64,000 bases of DNA from Crotalaria pallida. Taxonomy: Eukaryota > Streptophyta > Magnoliopsida > Fabales > Fabaceae. Position numbers and translations under genes: made by a program. This document shows, piece by piece, positions 46,316 through 56,377 of this stretch (position 1 is the first letter of the stretch; each line of letters begins with the position of its first letter). The DNA lies in assembly GCA_037953625.1 (NCBI GenBank), contig CM075649.1, forward strand, positions 97,469,290-97,533,289. The letters run 5' to 3'. The notes under the pieces were generated by a model. That model was not told the DNA's origin, ran no database searches, and saw only the letters and a program-made list of their open reading frames with translations.

Positions 46316-48117
46316 AATCCTTTGAACTTTTGAAAGATAGATTGATTACAGCTCCTATCGTGGTTGCACCCAATTGGGGTGAACCTTTTGAACTAATGTG
46401 TGATGCTAGTGACCACACAATAGGAGCTGTACTTGGTCAAAGAATTAATAAAGTTTTTCATGCAATCTATTATGCCAGTCGTGTGTTGAACAGTGCACAA
46501 ATTAATTACACGACCACTGAAAAAGAACTCTTGGCAGTGATTTTTGCAATGGACAAGTTTCGTGCCTATTTGATAGGCTCGAAAGTGATAGTGTTCACAG
46601 ATCATGCCGCTTTAAGGCACCTATTGGCTAAGCACGATGCTAAGCGAAGGCTGATTAGGTGGATCTTGCTATTGCAAGAGTTCGACTTGGAAATAAGAGA
46701 TAAAAAGGGGGTAGAGAATGTTATTGCTGATCACTTATCTAGGCTGCCCCTTGAGGATAGTAATAGGGATAAGCAGGTTCCAATTGAAGAAAAATTCCCT
46801 GATGAACACCTGTTTGTTGCATCTGAACTCCCTTGGTATGCTGATTTAGCTAATTATTTAGCAGCGAATGTGATTCCTAAGGATATGACTTGGCAACAAA
46901 AGAAAAAAATTTTACACGATGCCAAGTTTTATTTTTGGGATGAACCATTCCTGTTCAGGAGGAGTGCAGATGGAGTAATCAAGCGTTGTGCCTCCCAAGA
47001 GGAAATTCCTGACATCCTTTGGCATTATCACAATTCACCATATGCTGGTCACTACAGCAGTGAAAAGACAGCTTCTAGAGTTTTACAATGTGGGTATTAC
47101 TGGCCTACCATTTTTAAAGATGCTAGGACCCATGTGATGAACTGTGATAGATGCCAAAGGGTTGGGAATATTTCTAGGAGAGATGAGATGCCTCTTCAAG
47201 GCATTTTGGAAGTTGAAGTATTTGATGTGTGGGGCATAGACTTTGTAGGCCCCTTTCCCCCTTCTTATAACAACAGGTACATTCTTGTGGGGGTTGATTA
47301 TGTCTCTAAGTGGGTGGAGGCAATCTCCACTCCCACCAATGACTCTGCTGTAGTTGTGAACTTTTTGAGAAAAAATATCTTTAGCAGGTTTGGAGTACCT
47401 AGAGTACTTATTAGTGATGGTGGGAGTCATTTTTGCAATCAGGTTATGGAGAAAGCCTTGTCCAAATATGGGGTGCACCACAAAGTGGCTACCCCATACC
47501 ATCCACAGACCAGTGGTCAAGTAGAGGTGTCAAATAGGTCTCTTAAGAGAATCCTAGAGAAAACTGTTAATAGCAGTAGGAAAGATTGGTCAAAAAAGTT
47601 GGATGACGCCTTGTGGGCGTATAGAACTGCTTATAAGACACCCATTGGCATGTCACCTTTTCAGGTTGTTTATGGAAAAAATTGTCATTTGCCAGTGGAG
47701 TTACTTCACAAGGCATATTGGGCAACTAAATTTTTGAACTTGGATATGCAACCTGCAGGTGAGAAGAGGTTATTGCAGCTAACTGAACTTGATGAGTTCA
47801 GAGAGCAAGCATATAACACTTCTCGTGATTTTAAAGAAAAAACTAAAAAGTGGCATGACAAGAAATTGACTAATAAGAAGTTTGAGCCTGGACAATTGGT
47901 GTTGTTATTTAACTCTAGACTTAAGCTTTTCCCTGGAAAGCTTAAATCTAGATGGTCTGGTCCTTTTGTGGTTGTGCAGGTCTCACCTTTTGGCGCTGTT
48001 GAGATAAAGGACCCCAAGTCTGGGGATGTTTTTAAAGTGAATGGACAGCGATTGAAATTGTACCATGGCGATGCTTTTGAGGGGAGCTCTTCCAAATTGG
48101 ATCTCCGTGACCCTTAG
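46312..48117 (+). pseudogene. pol: Athila C RNase H and integrase
   Basis: 601-residue open frame. RNase H shows CDASDHTIGAVLGQ, YTTTEKELLAVIFA and FTDHAALRHLL, ending IADHLSRL. Integrase has the HHCC zinc region (HYHNSPYAGHYSS to CDRCQ). The catalytic residues lie in WGIDFVGPFPPS, VLISDGGSHF and SGQVEVSNRS, and the C-terminal GPF module reads SRWSGPFVVVQVSPFG. The part itself is intact, but it lacks its own start because it is the 3' piece of a pol frame broken upstream. The leading methionine is only the first in frame. Confidence 0.92.
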
Positions 48118-49057
48118 TCTTGGAAGTATTGTCATCCGTCAGGCTCGGGACGTTAAACAAGCGCTTTCTGGGAGGCAACCCAGTAGTAAGTAATTTCATC
48201 TTATTTTTCTTAATTTTATTTTTTTTAGTGTAGGTTGTTTCCATTAAAAAAAAGATTGAAGGGGTCTGTACGCCACGCCCAGGCGCGCTGGCCTCATACC
48301 CAGGCGCGCTGGGGTGCCAAGGTTGGAAGGGGGGTGCCAAATTCAATTCGTGAATTAAGAAAAAGAGTGGCCAAGACAGACAGATTTGCGCCCAGGCGCG
48401 GCCCTCCGCACGCCCAGGCGCGTCGAAAATTAAAAAAAAGAGGCATCGGACCCTTGGACGCGCTCAGGCGCGCAAGACCCGCACTCAGGCGCGCGGTCAG
48501 TTTTAAACCATATCCGGCCCACTTCTTCTCTTGTCTTCTCACTTTCAACCCTAAGTCTTCTTCTTCTCTTTTCCTCTTCACAACCGCCGGCCCTAATCTT
48601 TTCTCCATCTTCACTCTCTTTTCCTCCACTTCTTCCTCCGTTCCTCACGATACTCCTTCACACCGAACCGCCTCCTCTCTTCTTAAGTTCACCAAACCAT
48701 GGTTTCTCTTCTCACCCAGTCACCGCCGCCAGTTTCTCTTCTCTCCCCTGTCCAGACCGACCGCATCTCTTCTGCACCACCATTCTCCTCCCTTCCACCG
48801 CTGGTATTTCTTATCCCTTTCCCTTTTATCTATTTTTTTTATTTTATTAGGTTAGTTGTTTTGTTCTTATTAATTGTTATTATTTTCATTTTATTCTCTG
48901 ATTATTTCCGGATTAGTTGTGTCTTAGGATTTAGTTTGGGGTTAATTTTGATTAGTTTTAGTTTTTTGTGTTAGGAGTTGTGTCTAGAGTGTGTTAGTTG
49001 AGTCTAGATTAGAGTGCCTCTTAGGTGTTCGATAGTTTGTCTAGGAGAGTAGTCATT
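48118..49057 (+). other. Spacer between Athila pol and third ORF
   Basis: Noncoding. The first half carries a GC-rich palindrome cluster (48276-48491). The second half is CT-rich, then T-rich (48790-48980) like a polypyrimidine tract, which could provide a splice acceptor for a subgenomic RNA of the third ORF. That is inference. Confidence 0.5.
48276..48491. repeat. Paired CGCCCAGGCG near-palindromes outside the LTR
   Basis: Pairs at 48276/48297 (21 bp), 48389/48411 (22 bp) and 48461/48482 (21 bp), matching the motif of the element's own LTR. Confidence 0.85.
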
Positions 49058-50341
49058 ATGAATAGGGGAAAGAGAAAGGCTGGTGCTAGTGGTTCCGACA
49101 AGAAAACTTTTGAGCACGCCGATGTCTCAGAGTTTTACAACTCCAAGATGATTCACAGGGGTATCACCCCGGCGACCAGTATGCTATATTTGCCGGAGGG
49201 CACTTTAGGACAGCATGTCGTAGGTGTTCGGGAGATTGAGGAGGTGCGGACGACCCTAGATATTAATCAGTGGGTTGCTTGGATAGGGGAAACCGATGAG
49301 TATTTCAGTCAAGCTTTAGTGGGGGAATTTTATTCCCATGCTCATTGGCGGATCAAAAAGAAAGCACTAGAGTCAGGTAGCCGTCGTGTTAGTTATGTGC
49401 GGGGCATTGAAGTCCCTTATGATGGGGCCACCATTGCTCGCGTCATGGGACTTCCCATGTACCCACTTGAGGCTGGCCCTGCGATGTTCACGTCCTCTAG
49501 TTTTGAGGATAATGAGCAGTATCCGCTCGACAAGAATAAGCGGGCCTTGTTTCTACCAGGAACTGACTGGAACTTGTCCGTGTCTAACACGGTCAAGCAT
49601 GTGTATCAAAAGAACTTAATCGGTGCTGCTCGGTTTTGGGTTCGGTTCGTCGTGCATAATTTAGATCCTCGATCTCATGATACTGAGGTTCCACCTAGGG
49701 TGTGTCGGTTGGTGTATGCTTTGCTTGAGGGGGTCGTGGTTGATGCGGCCACTATTATTTCTGATAGGATGCACAGTTTTGCCATGAAGGATAGTGGCTA
49801 TGTTGGATTTCCCTGGGTTATCCACATACTGTGCACAGCAGCTGGTGTCTATTTTCGGGATGATGTGCGCGCACTTAGGAGGACTCCTAGGATGATGTGG
49901 TCCACTTGGGACCATTTCTTAGCTTTAGAGCGTAAGGCGTTGCGCGAATTAGGACACCCAGCAGGCAATGCACCTCCCCCAATGCCCCCAGTTGTTGAGT
50001 TACCACTTGCAGATGAGGCTGGCCACTCCGCCCCTCCGGTTTCACAACCGGGAGGCATGGATGAGATGATGTGTATGATGCATTCCCTGATGACGGGACA
50101 AGTAGAGTTGAGGGGTGGCCAGTCTAGGATTTTACAAGGGCAGGATCGCATCTTGCGACGCCAGGCCCGGGCAGCTGAGTTGTAGCACCGAGAGATGCGC
50201 CGGAACCAAGACCGGGATGCATATATGAGGGACTGGAGAGAGTCTCAAGGGTTACCATTTGCTGTGCCTCCTTACACAGAGGAGGATTTTGGTCTTTTGG
50301 ATGAGGATTCGTCCCATGAGATGGACGAGGATGTCCATTGA
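49058..50341 (+). pseudogene. Athila C third ORF (env position)
   Basis: ATG at 49058 (MNRGKRKAGASG). A conserved-looking globular part contains VSEFYNSKMIHRGITP, WVAWIGETDEYFSQALVGEFYSHAH, VRGIEVPYDGATIARVMGLP and FPWVIHILCTAAGV. A Pro-rich linker and a Gln/Arg-rich end (RILQGQDRILRRQ) follow. It resembles the plant transposon-associated domain often found downstream of pol in Athila relatives, from memory of that family. TAG at 50183 splits off the last 52 codons; CAG is the likely ancestor. I see no clear signal peptide or transmembrane helix, so calling it an envelope would be unsafe. Confidence 0.75.
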
Positions 50342-50699
50342 GGAGTGATTGTGGTGTTCTAGTTTTAGGGGGTAGTTTTAGGTGTCTTTAGGTTCTTAGG
50401 TTCTTAGGTTTAGTGAGTCGTCGTTGTCAGATTAGAGCTTCTTATATTTGTTGACTAATGCGGTGCTACAAGCTCCAATTTGAGTTACATGTGTGCAGGT
50501 ACACAAGTTTGGGGGAGTTCGCTTCTTGGATCCTGTAGATACTGCGCTACAAAGGGAAGTCTCTATTCTTTGTTTTCTTTTTCTTTGTTTTCTTTTGTTA
50601 TTTTTGTGTCTAGTGTCTAGTTGCTTGAGGACAAGCCACAACCCAAGTTTGGGGGAGTGGTACACAAGCATGTGTATCAAAAGAAATGAAATAATTTCC

Positions 50700-51769
50700 C
50701 CTTATTCTTCAACTTGTTCCATAAACCAGCACACTTCGGCTCCAGTGTATTTGTATTGGAAGAAGAGCGGTTTGAAGGACTTCCAAGAATCGGTAACTTT
50801 GGCAAAAAGGGCATGCTCCTTCCGAACCTTCAGGGACACCCAAAGTCCCTTTGAGTTGCCGAACTTATTTACTTGGGGGGCGTACAACCAGAAGAAGGAT
50901 CGTAACGTTGCTACTAGACCTTCGGCGTAGCAAAACTATTGAAACGCCCTGACAAAGGCCCACCCGCTTGGATGTAGCTGGCTCGAGGCTATACCTATGT
51001 GCTTTAGGACTTCTATCTCAAAGGTGGAAAAGGGCGTGCGGATTCCGACCTTTGTCACTATTTCCTCGTAAAAGTAAAAGAGTTGTCGGTTTTCCGGCAC
51101 TTGGAAGCATATCCGGTCGTCTATGCTCGCATGTCTTAGTACAAATTCCGATGCATTCCCATCTTCGCTCGGAGGCGTTAGAAGTGGACGAAGCTGGTTC
51201 AAGCTGTTAGTCGTTAGCAACGAGGGCCTTGTTCCAAGCACTTCCCGATCGAAGACAGCATCGTACTGCGCATGGTTGGGTGGTAGAGGATATTCTTTAG
51301 GATGGATATCACACCTGCGTTCCACCATATCTGGGGAAAAAGTAAAAGGCTCGGCATTAGCATTTTTTATAGCAGGCGTTTTAATTCTAAAACTAAGGCC
51401 GAGCCTAGAACCTTTTCCCCTTTCCCTCATAGAATCTCCGAAAAACTCTTCCCCTCCTGTAAAGCGTTCCGGGCTAGACCTAACCTGAGCTCGACGCTCG
51501 GCAAACCTATAAGCCAACAACCACCTATTTTCCTCTGTGGGATCCGAAGGGTATTCTACGGTTAACGGTTTTACCTCAGGTGACTCGTTGGATCCATGGC
51601 CAAAAGGGGGGGTAGGACGATTTAATGCACCGTTGGTGTCAGAATTCTCAGAATCCCCAAAATGCCCAGAACTCCCAGAAAAACCCGAATCACTATCACT
51701 AGAAGGCTCCTCTCCTAATCTCCTACAGAGTTCGTGATAAATTCTCTTCAAATTCCTCCACCCTCTCAT
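50700..51769 (-). pseudogene. Antisense ORF of the Tat element
   Basis: Minus-strand frame beginning MRGWRNLKRIYHELC. A Ser/Asp-rich N-terminus is followed by a globular part (FSPDMVERRCDIHPKEYPLP, FVLRHASIDDRICFQVPE, FPFSTFE-like GIRTPFSTFEIEVL, LHPSGWAFVRAF). A TAG at 50936-50938, likely from CAG, stops it. The same frame continues with FFWLYAPQVNKFGNSKG and WVSLK to about 50700. Extra ORFs opposite to gag-pol between integrase and 3' LTR are known in Tat-lineage elements and carry a putative gypsy-type transposon domain; this fits both in position and motifs. It would need its own promoter, perhaps in 51770-52409. Function unknown. Confidence 0.75.
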
Positions 51770-52409
51770 GATTCAGAAATCTAAACCCTTAACACTATCT
51801 ACCTAGAACAAAAATCCCAAATCCCTGCAAAACCCAGAAACCAAAACCCCTTTTATGAAAAAAGAAGAAATCGCAACACTAGAGGCGGATGATGGAAACA
51901 AAAAGAGTAGAAAAAGTTACCTGCTTTTGGTTGATCTCTGTGGAACAGGTTAATAACAATGGATGTTCTTGAGAATGCGGATGAGGAATAGGGGAAATGT
52001 GCTTGAGAGGGGAGTTGAAGAGAGGTTCTGGTTTGAGTTTTGATCAACAGTGAATGAGAAGTGATGAGGGGGAGTAAGGGATTCGAATAAACCCCCTTTA
52101 AGACTTTCCAGTTTCCCACCACGTTGCACGTATGGGCCGAAAGCCCACTAACCCATTCCGCCACTCGCAGGGTGAGACGTGGCAGTTACTAAAGGCACTT
52201 TTTCAAATTTCAAAATTTACAATGATGTGGCACGACTCTCAAGGACACGCGCCGTACCTAGGGAACCCAAAACGTCACCTCGAACATGCTACAGGGTTAA
52301 AGCTGGAAACAGTTGTCAAACATTCCCGAACTAAGACATCCGAAATGGTCAACCTTAGCCACTTGTTATCTCGTCACAGACTTTCCAAAGTCTTACGAGC
52401 TGGGGGGCT
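51770..52409. other. Tat 3' noncoding region and polypurine tract
   Basis: No gene. It lies upstream of the antisense ORF on the minus strand. It ends with the polypurine tract at 52397-52409, directly before the LTR. Confidence 0.6.
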
Positions 52410-53046
52410 TGTAGGGTCTGCCGACCATACACGGACCCAAGTCTTACTAAAGGGGTTCTCCAAGGGCACTTTCCTCGGATTACTTGTCATAAAAGCCCTT
52501 CGCTCAGACTCATGGACTCCGGGCAGACCAAAGGGCCAGGCTCGGACTTGATGGATCCGAGCCTTACTATCGGTCCCCCATCCATTAGGCTCGGAACTCT
52601 AGGACCGAGACATACCGTCGGCTAGCGGATAAGCTCAGGCTCGCCGAGGCTTCTTATCCCTTCCGCAAATCTCTCCTAGATTCTCGCAACAGCCTAGACA
52701 TGAGATCTTCAGCTGATCCTAACCAGATTCTAAGAGCATAATTATCCGACATTATCTCACAGAGTCCTGGTTCAGCACAACTCTGATACGGGGCCCAAAC
52801 GGCCCATGTCAGCCTCCTCCAAACCCTATAAATAGCTCATCACAGCTAGGGTTTCGGGTAAGTACTCTCATCCCTAAGTTGACACTCTGCACACACTCGT
52901 TGACTAGGGAGACCCTACTTTTCCCAACTGGAACTGCAGAAATACCACAAGTCACATATTAACACTTGATCCTCTCTTGGGATCCTGATTACCATAATCT
53001 TGAGCAGTTAGGGGGTTAAGGACATCTAGTGTTCAAGGACACTACA
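52410..53046 (+). repeat. 3' LTR of Tat element 2
   Basis: 637 bp, full length, with TATAAATA at 52827-52834. It differs from 32615-33251 at a small number of positions. Confidence 0.92.
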
Positions 53047-54094
53047 CTCTTTTTCTCTGTTAGTTGTTGGGTTGGAAAGGATAATAAGGAGGCTCGTGGC
53101 TGACAGTGGTGGCTTGATGGTTGAATGAAGGTGTTATGAACCGGTATCACGGACAAATAATAACCGGTATCACAGACCTACAAGCATCAATTCGGCATAC
53201 CGACAATTCAGCATCAATAGTCAATCAATACGTAACCGACATAACGGTTCGTCATTATGCTGCTAATGATGACATTCATGGAGCCGTTACTCTTCGGCCT
53301 TAATGCCCCATTATGCCTCATCAATCCAAGGCCTCATACTCCTCCCTATAAATAAGGTAGTGGCCAAGGTATGAAACTAACTGATCTCCCGTTGTTTACA
53401 CACGGCACACACACCACCCCCCAAAATATCCCGACTCGGTGACGGAGTTCTTTAACCGGGAACCCGTTATCATCGTCGTACATCAACAAAACCGGCTTTT
53501 CGGTACATGTGGGATAACACCCCACAACATTGGCGACCACAGTGGGAGCGGCAAACTAATTCCCATAACCGCGACCTCCTTATCCCTGCGACCACCAGAT
53601 TCGTCTCATCTATCTCCACAACACCCACAACCGTCATAAACCGGGATGGCCTGCTGCGGTTCCAGCATCATACTTCAGTTTCCCTTGCGTTTTCATGGTG
53701 GTGACAGTGGAAAGAGTTCCTGCTACAGCCATTGCACAATCAAGCAAACTCTGTATCAGGAGGAAGAAGAATACGGCCATACGGGGCTCCAAGCCCAATT
53801 CCTAAGGAAGAAAAATAAAAATAAAAAAATAAAGAAGGCATTATCGCAAAGCAGGGAAGTTGATTTCTTTTTGTCATTTATCATTAATGCCAATTAATAT
53901 TACTTAATCTCATGTTTGCGGCATTGCATCTCCTTCATTTGTAAGAACTACAATCGGTGGGTGAAATAACTAGGAGACACTAGGAGAACACCTAGAAGGG
54001 GGGGTTGAATAGGTGTTAGAGAAACCTTGAAAGATTTTCGAAAGAAACGAATCGAAACGATTAAAACAAATGATTTTTACAAAAACCTCAGCAC

Positions 54095-54231
54095 TTAATC
54101 GATTAACAAAGCTTATTAATCGATTAACCCTTTAAAAACACTTAGTTAATCGATTAATCAAACAGGTTAATCGATTATTTAAGAAAGCTTTATTTTGGTT
54201 AATCGATTAACACTTTTAGTTAATAGATTAA
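54095..54231. repeat. Paired TTAATCGATTAA palindromes, distal cluster
   Basis: Three pairs, each exactly 21 bp apart: 54095/54116, 54146/54167 and 54199/54220. Two members have one substitution each. Confidence 0.95.
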
Positions 54232-55102
54232 TCACTGTTAAAACTGAAAAATCACTTTTCACTCAAATACGAAAATCAATCAATTAACACATATGATCAG
54301 AGATAAAGCAGAATTGATTAACACCAATATTCTTATTGATTACCTAGGTTATGAAAATGATTTTCCCCAAATCAATTTGCACAATTAAGATTCAATTCAA
54401 TCAATTATGAAAATCAATCTTTTCTAGGTTTTCAATCAAGAACAATATTGAAATGACTTGAATGTAAAGAGTTAAAGGAATAGAGATACGACACAGAGAT
54501 TTATCCTGGTTCACTTTCATCCACTTGAAAGCTACATCCAGTCCCCTCTTCAACCAAGAGAGATTCTTCACTATGAGGAATTAGAGTTCTCAAATTACAA
54601 GCAAATGCCTCTCAAGACTCCCTTCTTGATATCCTCCAAGAGATACCACACTCTTGTCTTGCAACCCTATTGAATCTAATCTAACCTCTTCCCTTGCTTG
54701 CCGATATCCCCACAACAAGTCTTCCAATTGCTTTGAGATGCTTGAAGGACTTACACTTGCTTGATGATGCCTCACACCAAGACTTCCAATTGCTTGTTAA
54801 CACAGCAAGACTTCCAAGATAACTTTGCTTGATGAACAACCACCAAGGCTTCCTTATGTTGTAGAATGTTTGCCTCCTTTGCAATTATTACAACTCAATG
54901 AAAACAATGACAATCCTATGAATCTCTTTCAAGAACTATGAAAATATCAACATAAGAGATTCAAAGATTCTTTATCAAAGAATGTAAAAGTTGAAAGCTT
55001 TGATCTATGAAAGTGAGAGAGAATAGTATGGCTTTGATCTTTGTAAAATTGATATGAAAATTGTTCTAATGTGTTCTAATTATTCACAAAGGTTAGGGAA
55101 AG

Positions 55103-55272
55103 ATTTATATAGAATACCCAAAAGTTAGGAACATTAAAAACTGATTTTGAGAAGTGAAAAACGTATTTTAAAAACCAGTACTGCAGGTGTTAATCGATTA
55201 ACTCATCATGTTAATCGATTAAACACTATTAAAAACATTTTAATCGATTAACCACTCCTCTTAATCGATTAA
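55103..55272 (-). promoter_or_regulatory. SIRE-like LTR promoter with two TTAATCGATTAA pairs
   Basis: Pairs at 55190/55211 and 55240/55261, both 21 bp apart, end 79 bp before the TATA box on the minus strand. Confidence 0.65.
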
Positions 55273-55624
55273 CCACTGCTAAAGTCAATTAAAAACTTGT
55301 TTTCTCAAAACTAAACCTTTTCTTTCAAACCTTTAAGCCACCTATTGATTTTAGGTTAAGTGAAAACTCAAATTATGATATAATCATGACCTTGATAGAG
55401 ATTCACTACCCTCTAAAGACTCTACCCAAACTCATTAAAATAAAAGACTCAAATTAAAGATATTACAATTAAACACAAATTGAATCTTCATGAGCTTGCT
55501 CTCTCTTCATCATTTGTTGTTTGTTGTTGATTGATGAACTTCTTCATACTTGAGCTTGATCACAAACACTTGTAGCTTGTTCAAAACCTTTGTCAATATC
55601 AAAACATTCTCACTGGATCTAACA

Positions 55625-55638
55625 ATCTCCCCCTTTTT
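55625..55638 (-). promoter_or_regulatory. Polypurine tract of the SIRE-like element
   Basis: The minus strand reads AAAAAGGGGGAGAT directly before the 3' LTR, fixing the orientation. Confidence 0.85.
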
Positions 55639-55854
55639 GAAAATGACAAACACGTTTTGAATTTGTTTGAAGTTGTTGATGCTTGAACCATTTGATCACT
55701 TGGTGAGACTCTTGCTCCCCCTCAATAAATGCTTTTGACATTTGAAATCCAATTGAGATAAGCTTGATTCTCCCCCTATCTTCAACAACTTTGCTCAACC
55801 TATATAAAAACAACAAAACCTCTTATCCCCCTTTTGGCATTATCAAAAAGTAAT

Positions 55855-56284
55855 ATATACCAATTGAAATATAAAATTCTAAGCCAAAAATAGAGAAATT
55901 ATAATATTCATTTCTTCACTACATTGATACCAATTAATCAATGATACCAAATGTAAGACTAATGAACTATACTTTGAAATGTGATACCAATTGACAAGAA
56001 ATATGACAATGAAATATAATATCAATTGTAACTAAAAAGTTATCATATCACTTAACAAAATAGATATCAATTGTAAAGAAATATCACAATAATCACAATA
56101 GCATGATAAACATCTAATAATCACACAATGATACCAATTATGAATTTTGTAGAAGTAATATCAATTGTCAAAGACTAATAGCAAGATTAGAATATACCAA
56201 ATGTAAGTCCAATTGTAAATACTTGCTATCTCTTGTAAGAAATTCACTTGATACCAATTGTGAATATTCAACAATATCAATTGT
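55855..56284. repeat. Array of ATAYCAATTG words
   Basis: CAATTG occurs at 55861, 55988, 56023, 56068, 56162, 56210, 56255 and 56279, usually inside ATACCAATTG or ATATCAATTG, with decayed relatives between. It is noncoding and lies between gag and the polypurine tract. Confidence 0.75.
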
Positions 56285-56377
56285 ACCAAAATGTAGGAGT
56301 TTCACTTGAGATTTGAAGAAGCAAATAATGAATAACACTTGTAAGCCTTTTGCTCTCCAATCACACTTACAAAACAA

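Larger units (their letters stand above)
41211..50658 (+). mobile_element. Athila element C, 3' LTR missing
   Basis: 5' LTR, tRNA-Asp primer site, gag-protease, RT-RNase H-integrase, a 0.9-kb spacer, a third ORF, and two polypurine tracts (50505-50517, 50645-50657). It was inserted in GAATT (41206-41210); the empty sites are at 24097 and 57570. The expected 3' LTR (TGATTTGAGG) does not follow. The sequence changes at about 50658 to Tat element 2. Confidence 0.9.
50658..53046 (+). mobile_element. Tat element 2: 3' part with antisense ORF and 3' LTR
   Basis: Starts at the junction with Athila C. It contains an antisense ORF (51769-50700), a noncoding 3' region, the polypurine tract GAGCTGGGGGGCT (52397-52409) and the LTR 52410-53046. 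The right flank CTCTT (53047-53051) is the same target duplication as for Tat element 1, so both derive from one integration followed by duplication. Confidence 0.85.
53940..55624 (-). repeat. 3' LTR of the SIRE-like element
   Basis: 1685 bp; minus strand TGTTAGATCCAGTGAG to GTAGTTCTTACA, with TATATAAAT at 55111-55103. It carries two clusters of TTAATCGATTAA pairs. Confidence 0.88.

Noticed and set aside
48118..48140. Host gene content anywhere in the window
   Set aside because: All coding similarity I recognise is retrotransposon gag, pol or accessory ORF.
48235..48855. 206-codon frame between Athila pol and third ORF
   Set aside because: Spans the GC palindrome cluster and a CT-rich tract; composition-driven and without recognisable motifs.
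49058..50341. Calling the Athila third ORF an envelope gene
   Set aside because: No signal peptide, transmembrane helix or glycoprotein-like features seen; only its position fits.
32615..53046. One 20-kb Tat element with a single pair of LTRs
   Set aside because: The LTR at 39445-40068 already ends in the same flank and target duplication, so the region is a duplicated and deleted locus, not one long element.
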